NCBI GenBank assembly: GCA_023665245.1
Contig: JAMPEH010000138.1
Location: 1-6,406 of the forward strand
DNA length: 6,406 bases
Direction: 5' to 3'
Source: Muribaculaceae bacterium
GTDB taxonomy: Bacteria; Pseudomonadota; Alphaproteobacteria; Rs-D84
Below are positions 1 through 6,157 of this stretch, piece after piece. The stretch's first letter is position 1. Each line of letters starts with the position of its first letter. The notes below the pieces were generated by a model, which saw only the letters and a list, made by a program, of their open reading frames with translations, was not told where the DNA came from and did not search any database. Both the position numbers and the translations under genes were made by a program.

Positions 1-108
1 CCCAGCAAAGCCGGGGCCCCTCCCCCATACCCTTTCGAGGGCCTCCCCACCGCCTCCCTTGCGCCGCTTAAAATCCTTGAAACGGACACTCCCGGCGTTT
101 CGCCTGTA
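1..108. other. GC- and C-rich left flank, no assignable gene
   Basis: The first 60 bases are strongly C-rich and include the 8-bp palindrome GGGGCCCC at 13-20 followed by a C5 run at 22-26. Frame 1 on the + strand is open from the window edge to a TGA at 166-168 (about 55 codons, starting PSKAGAPPPYPFEGL), so the tail of an upstream gene is possible, but the frame runs straight through the hsdM promoter and has no recognisable motif. The opposite strand is also open. I treat this as unassigned flank; it could be the remnant of a neighbouring gene or a junction where the operon was inserted. Confidence 0.3.
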
Positions 109-125
109 TTGCGAAAAAAGCGGCG
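62..125. repeat. 8-bp inverted repeat around the promoter -35 region
   Basis: CGCCGCTT at 62-69 is perfectly repeated in inverted form as AAGCGGCG at 118-125, with 48 bases between. The interval holds smaller inverted repeats: GGCG/CGCC at 94-97 and 101-104, and TTTCGC/GCGAAA at 98-103 and 111-116. The right arm of the long repeat lies in the spacer between the -35 and -10 boxes, and the right arm of TTTCGC/GCGAAA overlaps the -35 box. They could be operator half-sites or part of the terminator of an upstream gene, although no T-run follows. No function is proven. Confidence 0.35.
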
Positions 126-137
126 AACCGATATAAT
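109..137 (+). promoter_or_regulatory. Predicted vegetative sigma factor promoter for hsdMSR
   Basis: TTGCGA at 109-114 matches four of six bases of the -35 consensus. TATAAT at 132-137 is a perfect -10 box, and the spacer is exactly 17 bases. Transcription would start around 143-145, giving a leader of roughly 43 bases before the hsdM ATG at 188. I saw no comparable promoter inside the operon, and the overlapping gene junctions fit a single transcript. The strength of the -10 box suggests basal expression that does not require an activator; the overlapping inverted repeats leave room for repression. Confidence 0.75.
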
Positions 138-173
138 GAAAAGGGCAGGAAGAACAAAGGAATTTTGATTGAC

Positions 174-179
174 GGAGGG
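174..179 (+). promoter_or_regulatory. Ribosome binding site that fixes the hsdM start
   Basis: GGAGGG lies eight bases upstream of ATG 188, the usual spacing. The alternative TTG at 185 is one codon upstream in the same frame but only five bases from the site, and a later in-frame ATG at 197 is 17 bases away. ATG 188 is therefore the best start. Confidence 0.8.
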
Positions 180-187
180 CATTTTTG

Positions 188-1756
188 ATGGCGGACATGA
201 AAAAAGAGCAGGAGCGTGAGGAGCTGCACCGGGCGATCTGGGCGATCGCGGACGAGCTGCGCGGGGCGGTGGACGGCTGGGATTTCAAGAACTATGTGCT
301 GGGCACGATGTTCTACCGCTATATTTCCGAGAATCTGGAAAGCTATATCAACAAGGGCGAGTGGGAGGCGGGCAACGCCGAATTCCGCTACTCTGAACTG
401 CCGGACGCCGACGCGGAGGAAGCCCGCGCGGGGCTGGTGGAGGAAAAGGGCTTTTTCATCCTGCCCGGCGAGCTGTTCTGTAATGTGCGAAAGGCCGCGC
501 CGCAGAACGAGAACCTGAACGAAACGCTGGAAACCGTCTTTCGGCATATTGAGGAATCGGCAAAGGGCAGCCAGTCTGAAAGCAGCTTTGCGGGGCTGTT
601 TGACGATTATGACGTGAACAGCAACAAGTTGGGCGCGACCGTGGCGAAGCGCAACGAAAAGCTGGTCAAGCTGCTGGACGGCGTGGCGGCGATGGATCTG
701 GGCGATGTGAAGAACCACGACATCGACGCCTTTGGCGACGCCTATGAATATCTGATGACGATGTACGCCTCCAACGCGGGCAAAAGCGGCGGCGAGTTTT
801 TCACGCCTGCCGATGTGTCCGAGCTTTTGACGCGCCTCGGCACGGTGGGCAAAACGGAAATCAATAAGGTGTACGACCCGGCGTGCGGCAGCGGCTCGCT
901 GCTGCTGAAGGCGGAAAAGGTGCTGGGGCGCGACGCCGTGCGCAACGGCTTTTTCGGGCAGGAGATCAACATCACCACCTACAACCTGTGCCGCATCAAT
1001 ATGTTTTTGCATGATATCGGCTTTGATAAGTTCAGCATTGCGTGCGAGGACACGCTGACCGCGCCGCAGCATTGGGACGATGAGCCGTTTGACCTGATCG
1101 TTTCCAATCCGCCCTACTCCATCAGGTGGGCCGGGGACGATAACCCCATCCTCATCAACGACCCGCGCTTTTCCCCGGCGGGTGTGCTGGCCCCGAAATC
1201 AAAGGCGGACCTTGCCTTTATCATGCATGCGCTGGCATGGCTGGCGACAGGCGGCACGGCGGCGATCGTCTGCTTCCCCGGTATTTTGTACCGGGGCGGC
1301 GCGGAGCAGAAGATCCGCAAGTATCTGATCGACAACAACTTTATCGACTGCATCATCCAGCTGCCGGGCAATTTGTTTTTCGGCACCTCCATCGCCACCT
1401 GCATCATGGTGCTGAAGCGGGGCAAGGCGGACAACAAAACGCTGTTTATCGACGCCTCCGCCGAGTGCGTCAAGGTGACGAACAACAACAAGCTGACGCC
1501 GGAAAATATCGGGCGCATTGTTTCGGCGTTCGCCGCGCGGGAGGAGGTCAGGTATTTTTCCCATCTGGCCGCGTGCGAAGAAATTGAGCGGAACGGTTAC
1601 AACCTTTCCGTGTCCACCTATGTGGAGCAGGAGGACACGCGGGAGAAGGTCGATATTGTGAAGCTGAATTCGGAGATTGCGGAAATCGTGGCGCGGGAAC
1701 AGATGCTGCGGGATGAGATTGCAAAGATCATTGCGGAAATCGAGGTGGGGGCATGA
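188..1756 (+). CDS. hsdM: Type I restriction-modification system, DNA adenine methyltransferase subunit HsdM (type IC-like)
   Basis: HsdM transfers a methyl group from S-adenosylmethionine to the N6 of adenine; two copies join one HsdS to form the methylase, and HsdR joins to form the endonuclease. From ATG 188 the protein has 522 residues, close to EcoR124I HsdM (about 520). Residues 12-50 (ELHRAIW...WDFKNYVLG...FYRYISE) are the helical HsdM N-terminal domain with the type IC wording. The methyltransferase core has GEFFTP at 202-207, the SAM-binding motif DPACGSG at 230-236, the acidic GQE with E259, and the catalytic NPPY at 307-310. Residues 486-519 form a charged helical tail, the part that usually contacts HsdS and neighbouring subunits. 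No lesion is visible. It is the first gene of the operon, and its last four bases, ATGA, contain the hsdS start. Subfamily placement is from remembered family sequences; the HsdM call itself is secure. Confidence 0.97.
   Translation: MADMKKEQEREELHRAIWAIADELRGAVDGWDFKNYVLGTMFYRYISENLESYINKGEWEAGNAEFRYSELPDADAEEARAGLVEEKGFFILPGELFCNVRKAAPQNENLNETLETVFRHIEESAKGSQSESSFAGLFDDYDVNSNKLGATVAKRNEKLVKLLDGVAAMDLGDVKNHDIDAFGDAYEYLMTMYASNAGKSGGEFFTPADVSELLTRLGTVGKTEINKVYDPACGSGSLLLKAEKVLGRDAVRNGFFGQEINITTYNLCRINMFLHDIGFDKFSIACEDTLTAPQHWDDEPFDLIVSNPPYSIRWAGDDNPILINDPRFSPAGVLAPKSKADLAFIMHALAWLATGGTAAIVCFPGILYRGGAEQKIRKYLIDNNFIDCIIQLPGNLFFGTSIATCIMVLKRGKADNKTLFIDASAECVKVTNNNKLTPENIGRIVSAFAAREEVRYFSHLAACEEIERNGYNLSVSTYVEQEDTREKVDIVKLNSEIAEIVAREQMLRDEIAKIIAEIEVGA
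1742..1747 (+). promoter_or_regulatory. Ribosome binding site for hsdS inside the hsdM end
   Basis: GAGGTG, fully complementary to the anti-Shine-Dalgarno core, ends five bases before ATG 1753 and lies in the last codons of hsdM. Together with the ATGA overlap this points to translational coupling of hsdS to hsdM. Confidence 0.6.
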
Positions 1757-2916
1757 GCAGGCTGGAGGAATTGATACGGGAGCTGTGCCCGGATGGGGTG
1801 GAGTATAGGCAGCTTGGTGAGATTGCCGAAGTTGGTACCGGAAGTAGCAATGGCAATGAGGCTGTTGATGATGGTATATATCCTTTCTTCATTCGTTCAC
1901 AGACAGTCAAATATAAAAATGAATTTGAGTATAATGATGAAGCAATAATTATTCCCGGTGAAGGTGGTATTGGCGAGATTTTTCACTATATAAACGGTAA
2001 ATATGCCTTGCATCAACGAGTATACCGAATTCATTTTTTGACATCCGATATCAACACGAAATTTGCTTATTACTATATGCAGGCTTATTTTAAGCCTTTT
2101 ATTACGAAAAAGGCAGTGAGCGCAACGGTAACATCTATTCGCAAGCCCATGATTGAAGGGTTTGCTATCCCCGTTCCCCCTTTGCCTGTTCAGCGTGAAA
2201 TTGTCCGGATACTGGACAATTTCACGGAGCTTACAGCGGAGCTTACAGCGGAGCTTACAGCGAGGAAAAAGCAGTATGAATATTATGCTGCATATTTGTT
2301 AAGCGGGAAAGCTGTTTCGGAAGGATACCCTACGATACCTTTATGTAAAATTGCTGACTTCTCCTACGGCTATACTGATAAGGCTAAAGATACAGGTGAT
2401 GCTCGATTCATACGAATTACAGATATTGGAGAAAACGGCTGTTTGAATCCAGACGGTGCAAAATATGTCGACCTTACAGAAAACAGCAAAAAGTATCTGC
2501 TGAAAACAGGCGACTTATTGATGGCACGGACTGGTGCAACTTACGGAAAAACGTTATCAGTTCCAGATGATGCCCCGGCTGTGTATGCATCCTTTCTCAT
2601 CAAAATTGTGCTTGATAATACAAAGCTGCTAAATCGTTTTTATTGGCACTTTGCGCAAACACGGCTGTATTGGGACCAAGCTGAAAAACTTGTTTCAACA
2701 GGGGGACAACCACAATTTAATACAGGTGCGATTGGCAGGGTTTGTGTTCCATTACCCACACTTGACGAACAACACCGCATCGTCTCCATCCTCGACCGCT
2801 TCGACGCCCTCTGCAACGATCTCACCAGCGGCCTGCCCGCCGAAATCGAGGCGCGCCGCAGGCAATACGAATATTATCGGGATAAGCTGCTGACCTTTAA
2901 GGAGTTGAGCGCATGA
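1753..2916 (+). CDS. hsdS: Type I restriction-modification system, specificity subunit HsdS (type IC-like)
   Basis: HsdS selects the DNA target of the methylase and the endonuclease: each of its two target-recognition domains reads one half of a split site. The 387-residue protein shows the full pseudo-symmetric plan: a short conserved N-terminus (LEELIRELCPDGVEY), recognition domain 1 at about 20-137, a central conserved helix region from IPVPPLPVQREI at 139 to about 190, recognition domain 2 at about 194-331, and a distal conserved region from VPLPTLDEQHRIVSIL at 332 to the end. The central and distal regions repeat the same pattern, RKKQYEYY at 171-178 and RRRQYEYY at 368-375. The central spacer holds three ELTA units at 159-170, the EcoR124-type repeat. 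The recognition domains are AT-rich (about 32-37% G+C in hand-counted blocks at 1861-1980) against about 58-63% at 2761-2880, suggesting separate ancestry. The target sequence cannot be read from the protein alone. Both ends overlap neighbouring hsd genes by four bases. Confidence 0.97.
   Translation: MSRLEELIRELCPDGVEYRQLGEIAEVGTGSSNGNEAVDDGIYPFFIRSQTVKYKNEFEYNDEAIIIPGEGGIGEIFHYINGKYALHQRVYRIHFLTSDINTKFAYYYMQAYFKPFITKKAVSATVTSIRKPMIEGFAIPVPPLPVQREIVRILDNFTELTAELTAELTARKKQYEYYAAYLLSGKAVSEGYPTIPLCKIADFSYGYTDKAKDTGDARFIRITDIGENGCLNPDGAKYVDLTENSKKYLLKTGDLLMARTGATYGKTLSVPDDAPAVYASFLIKIVLDNTKLLNRFYWHFAQTRLYWDQAEKLVSTGGQPQFNTGAIGRVCVPLPTLDEQHRIVSILDRFDALCNDLTSGLPAEIEARRRQYEYYRDKLLTFKELSA
2227..2262 (+). 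repeat. Three perfect 12-bp tandem repeats in hsdS (TAEL-type spacer repeat)
   Basis: The unit GAGCTTACAGCG occurs three times head to tail without a mismatch, and the period extends two bases leftward to 2225. It is in frame and encodes ELTA three times (residues 159-170), immediately before the conserved RKKQYEYY. All three copies use identical codons, so the array is a good substrate for slipped-strand or unequal recombination in steps of four residues. In the EcoR124I/EcoR124II pair, one TAEL unit more or less changes the length of the non-specific spacer in the recognised DNA by one base pair. That such switching happens here is inference. Confidence 0.95.
2899..2904 (+). promoter_or_regulatory. 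Ribosome binding site for hsdR inside the hsdS end
   Basis: AAGGAG lies eight bases upstream of ATG 2913, within the last codons of hsdS (Lys-Glu). It supports the ATG in the ATGA overlap as the hsdR start and suggests efficient coupled initiation. Confidence 0.75.
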
Positions 2917-5900
2917 GCACATACAACATCGTAGCCGCCAGCAACGAAAGCACCGTGGTTGCCGAATACATCCCCGATGCCTCCCGCTCGGACGCCTACC
3001 AGAGCGAGGCCGAGCTGGAGCGCGAGTTTATCCGGCTGCTGACAGAACAGGGCTACGAGTATCTCGCCATCCACGACGAAGCGGCCCTGACCGCCAACCT
3101 GCGCCGGCAGCTGGAGCGGCTGAACGGCTATCAGTTTACAGACGGGGAATGGCGGCGCTTTTTCGGCGAAATCATTGCCAACGCCAACGACGGCATTGTT
3201 GAGAAAACCCGCCGCATCCAGACCGACCACATCCAGAACCTGCGCCGGGATGACGGCAGTACGAAAAACATTGCGCTGATCGACAAAAAGAACATCCACA
3301 ACAACTGCCTGCAGGTCATCAACCAATACGAGACGGGCACGGCGGCGGGCGCTGCCCACGATAACCGCTATGATGTGACCATCCTCGTCAACGGCCTGCC
3401 GCTCATCCATGTGGAGCTCAAGCGCCGGGGCGTCGCTATCCGCGAGGCGTTCAACCAGATCAGGCGCTACCAGCGGGACAGCTTTTGGGCGGGCAGCGGC
3501 CTGTTTGAGTATGTGCAGATCTTCATCATCTCGAACGGGACGCACACCAAGTACTATAGCAACACCACGCGCGCCAGCCATCTGAAGGAAACAGGCGAGG
3601 CCGCGCGGGCCAAATCGAAAAAGACAAGCAACAGCTTTGAATTTACCTCCTTCTGGGCGGACGGCGGTAACAGGGTCATTGCCGATCTGGTCGATTTTAC
3701 CCGCACGTTTCTGGCAAAGCACACGATTCTGAATGTGCTGGTGCGGTACTGCGTTTTCACCTCAGAGGAGCTGCTGATGGTCATGCGCCCGTACCAGATC
3801 GCGGCAACCGAGCGCATTTTGAACCGCATTGAGATCGCGTCTAATTACAGGCGGATGGGCACGCCGGAGGCAGGCGGCTATATTTGGCATACGACCGGCA
3901 GCGGCAAAACGCTGACCTCCTTCAAGACCGCGCAGCTTGCCGGCGCCCTGCCCTATGTGGACAAGGTGCTTTTTGTTGTGGACCGCAAGGACCTTGACTA
4001 CCAGACGATGAAGGAATATGACCGGTTTGAAAAAGGCGCGGCCAACAGCAACCGCTCCACCGCCGTGCTCCAGCGGCAGCTTGAAAACCGGGACGAAAAA
4101 GGGGGCCCCCACGAGTACCGCATCATCATCACCACCATCCAGAAGCTGGACAACTTCATCACGAAGAACAAAAGCCACGAGGTCTATACAAAGCACTGCG
4201 TCATTATTTTTGACGAATGCCACCGCAGCCAGTTCGGTGAGATGCACGCAAAAATCGTACGGGCGTTCAAGTGCTGTCACCTGTTCGGCTTTACCGGCAC
4301 GCCCATTTTCGCGAAAAACGCCGCAAAGGGCAAGCACCCTGCCATGCTCACCACGCCGCAGACCTTTGGCGAGCAGCTGCACGCATATACCATCGTGGAC
4401 GCCATCAACGACGGCAACGTGCTGCCGTTCCGCATCGACTACGTGGACACCATAAAGCAGAAAGAGGATGTGCGGGACAAAGAGGTGCGGGCCATCGACA
4501 TTGAAAAGGCGATGGGCGCGCCGGAGCGCGTGCGCGAGATCGTTGGCTATATTTTAGAGCACTTCGACCAGAAAACCAAACGCAGCAGCTTCTACTCACT
4601 GAAGGGCCAGCGGGTGGCGGGGTTCAACTCGATTTTCGCGGTCAGTTCCATTCCGATGGCGATGAAGTATTACAACGAGTTCAAGGCCCAGCTTGCGGCG
4701 CAAAAGCGCGCGCTGACCGTGGCGACGATTTTCAGCTATGCCGCCAATGAGGACGACCCGGACGATGTGCTGGGCGAGGAGGGCTTCGACACCTCTGCAC
4801 TGGATGTGACCTCGCGCGAGTTTTTAGAGGGCGCGATCGCCGATTACAACGCGGCCTTTTCCACCAACTATGACACAAGCGCCGACAAATTCCAGAACTA
4901 TTACAAGGACCTTTCCATGCGCGTGAAGAACCGCGAGGTGGACCTGCTGATCGTGGTAAATATGTTCCTGACCGGGTTTGACGCCACCACGCTGAACACG
5001 CTTTGGGTAGACAAGAACCTGAAAATGCACGGGCTGATCCAGGCCTATTCGCGCACCAACCGCATTCTCAATTCTGTCAAGACCTACGGCAATATTGTCT
5101 GCTTCCGCGATTTGCAGCAGGCAACCGACGACGCCATCGCCTTGTTTGGCGATAAAAGCGCGGGCGGCGTGGTGGTGCTGCGCGGCTTTGACGACTACTA
5201 CAACGGCTTCGAGGACGACAAGGGAGCTTGCCACCCCGGATATGTGGAGCTGCTTGACCGGCTGGTGGCGGATTTCCCGTTGGGTACGCCAATTATGGGC
5301 GAACAGGCGGAAAAGGATTTTATCCGCTTGTTTGGCGCGATTCTCTCCCTGCGCAATATCCTAACCTCGTTTGATAAGTTCGGGGAGCTGCAGCCAATCG
5401 CCGCGCGTGATTTGCAGGATTACCAGGGAATTTATATCGACCTGTATGACAAATACCGCAGGGGCCGGGACACCGGGGACAGGGAAAACATCAACGACGA
5501 TGTTGTGTTTGAGATCGAACTCATCCGGCAGGTCGAGGTGAATATCGACTATATCCTGATGCTGGTGGAAAAATACCATGACGGCAACTGCGAGGATAAG
5601 GAAATTCTCTCTGTCATCCGCAGGGCAGTGGACGCGAGCATCCAGCTGCGCAGTAAGAAAGAGCTGATCGAGGAGTTTATCTGCCGGGTCAATGTCAGCA
5701 CCTCGGTGCAAAGCGACTGGCGGCAGTATGTGGCAGAGCGGGAGGCGGCCGATCTTGCCGGGATCATCGCCGCTGAACGGCTGAAGCCGGAGGAAACCCG
5801 TAAATACATAGCCAACGCGTTCCGTGATGGCGCCATCAAAACAGCGGGTACAGACATCGAAAGGCTCATGCCGCCGGTGTCGCGCTTCGGCGGCAGCAAC

Positions 5901-5984
5901 CGGGCGCAAAAGAAGCAGAGCGTGATTGACAGGCTGAGAGGGTTCTTTGAAAAATACTTCGGGCTGGGGGTCGCGGAATTTTGA
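2913..5984 (+). CDS. hsdR: Type I restriction-modification system, restriction/translocase subunit HsdR (type IC-like)
   Basis: HsdR is the motor and nuclease of the complex: it pulls DNA in using ATP and cuts unmodified DNA at a distance from the recognition site. Its 1023 residues compare with 1038 in EcoR124I. The N-terminal PD-(D/E)XK nuclease has D154, E168 and K170 (YDVTILVNG...VELKRRG) and the associated QxxxY motif at Q182-Y186. The SF2 helicase core has Walker A TTGSGKT at 327-333, the DECH box at 434-437, TGTP at 461-464, TGFD at 687-690 and the arginine-finger motif QAYSRTNR at 710-717. The helical C-terminus (about 800-1023) is the expected region for docking to the methylase. Compared with my memory of EcoR124I, a Lys-rich insertion of roughly 16 residues lies near 223-240, between nuclease and motor; I believe other HsdR proteins share it. 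The start is set by AAGGAG and the ATGA overlap with hsdS. No frameshift or missing motif is seen. Confidence 0.97.
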   Translation: MSTYNIVAASNESTVVAEYIPDASRSDAYQSEAELEREFIRLLTEQGYEYLAIHDEAALTANLRRQLERLNGYQFTDGEWRRFFGEIIANANDGIVEKTRRIQTDHIQNLRRDDGSTKNIALIDKKNIHNNCLQVINQYETGTAAGAAHDNRYDVTILVNGLPLIHVELKRRGVAIREAFNQIRRYQRDSFWAGSGLFEYVQIFIISNGTHTKYYSNTTRASHLKETGEAARAKSKKTSNSFEFTSFWADGGNRVIADLVDFTRTFLAKHTILNVLVRYCVFTSEELLMVMRPYQIAATERILNRIEIASNYRRMGTPEAGGYIWHTTGSGKTLTSFKTAQLAGALPYVDKVLFVVDRKDLDYQTMKEYDRFEKGAANSNRSTAVLQRQLENRDEKGGPHEYRIIITTIQKLDNFITKNKSHEVYTKHCVIIFDECHRSQFGEMHAKIVRAFKCCHLFGFTGTPIFAKNAAKGKHPAMLTTPQTFGEQLHAYTIVDAINDGNVLPFRIDYVDTIKQKEDVRDKEVRAIDIEKAMGAPERVREIVGYILEHFDQKTKRSSFYSLKGQRVAGFNSIFAVSSIPMAMKYYNEFKAQLAAQKRALTVATIFSYAANEDDPDDVLGEEGFDTSALDVTSREFLEGAIADYNAAFSTNYDTSADKFQNYYKDLSMRVKNREVDLLIVVNMFLTGFDATTLNTLWVDKNLKMHGLIQAYSRTNRILNSVKTYGNIVCFRDLQQATDDAIALFGDKSAGGVVVLRGFDDYYNGFEDDKGACHPGYVELLDRLVADFPLGTPIMGEQAEKDFIRLFGAILSLRNILTSFDKFGELQPIAARDLQDYQGIYIDLYDKYRRGRDTGDRENINDDVVFEIELIRQVEVNIDYILMLVEKYHDGNCEDKEILSVIRRAVDASIQLRSKKELIEEFICRVNVSTSVQSDWRQYVAEREAADLAGIIAAERLKPEETRKYIANAFRDGAIKTAGTDIERLMPPVSRFGGSNRAQKKQSVIDRLRGFFEKYFGLGVAEF

Positions 5985-6157
5985 ACCCTTGAAAAGGCGT
6001 GGAGCGATTGCTGAGATGCTAAACAGGCTTGTGGCATACCGGCGCTTTGGATAAAGTGGACGCCCTGTTGGACGCCCAGCTTTGGGTTGTTACAGCAGGA
6101 TGTGCTCCTGTTCCGGTACTGTGGACGTCCTATTGGACGCCCACACTCGCTATGGTT
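5985..6157. other. Non-coding spacer between convergent genes, no clear terminator
   Basis: This 173-bp spacer separates hsdR from the - strand gene at the right edge. It contains the direct repeats at 6056-6143 and a few small hairpins: CCTT/AAGG at 5987-5997, CCCA/TGGG around a four-base loop at 6075-6086, and CAGGA/TCCTG around a five-base loop at 6096-6110. None is followed by a T-run on either strand, so no intrinsic terminator can be called for either gene. The longest + strand reading frame here is about 20 codons and not convincing. Confidence 0.6.
6056..6143. repeat. Pair of 23-bp direct repeats built from a four-fold 9-mer
   Basis: Copy 1 (6056-6078) and copy 2 (6121-6143) match at 21 of 23 positions and are offset by 65 bp. 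Each copy holds two versions of the 9-mer TGGACGYCC, 12 bp apart: 6057-6065 and 6069-6077 in copy 1, 6122-6130 and 6134-6142 in copy 2. Three are TGGACGCCC; the one at 6122 is TGGACGTCC, which contains the palindrome GGACGTCC. The 12-bp step places paired sites about one helical turn apart, as in protein-binding arrays, but a decayed intergenic repeat fits equally well. Confidence 0.7.

Noticed and set aside
185..187. TTG 185 as the hsdM start
   Set aside because: ATG 188 directly follows it, with better spacing from GGAGGG; TTG would add only one residue.
68..1072. A 334-codon open frame on the - strand opposite hsdM
   Set aside because: It is antisense to a secure gene, rich in Arg, Ala, His and Val as expected from reading GC-rich codons backwards, and has no family motif. 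Treated as a shadow frame.
2227..2262. Tandem repeat as a frameshifting phase-variation switch
   Set aside because: The unit is 12 bp, a multiple of three, so copy change alters length and spacing but does not shift the frame. It is a specificity change rather than an on/off switch.
2874..3722. A 282-codon open frame on the - strand opposite the start of hsdR
   Set aside because: Lies wholly opposite the conserved nuclease domain of HsdR, with shadow-like composition and no recognisable domain.
3762..4382. A 206-codon open frame on the - strand opposite the HsdR motor domain, and similar frames at 4824-5234 and 5361-5909
   Set aside because: All mirror the strongly conserved hsdR coding frame; long antisense frames are common in GC-rich genes.
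5989..6054. Short + strand frame starting at TTG 5989 (LKRRGAIAEMLNRLV...)
   Set aside because: Only about 21 codons, with a non-ATG start and no ribosome site. It could be a gene remnant but cannot be supported.
6096..6110. CAGGA/TCCTG hairpin as a terminator for hsdR or the convergent gene
   Set aside because: Five-base stem only and no T-run on either strand.
6056..6143. CRISPR-like repeats
   Set aside because: Only two copies with mismatches, each copy itself made of two shorter repeats, and no cas genes nearby. Not a CRISPR array.
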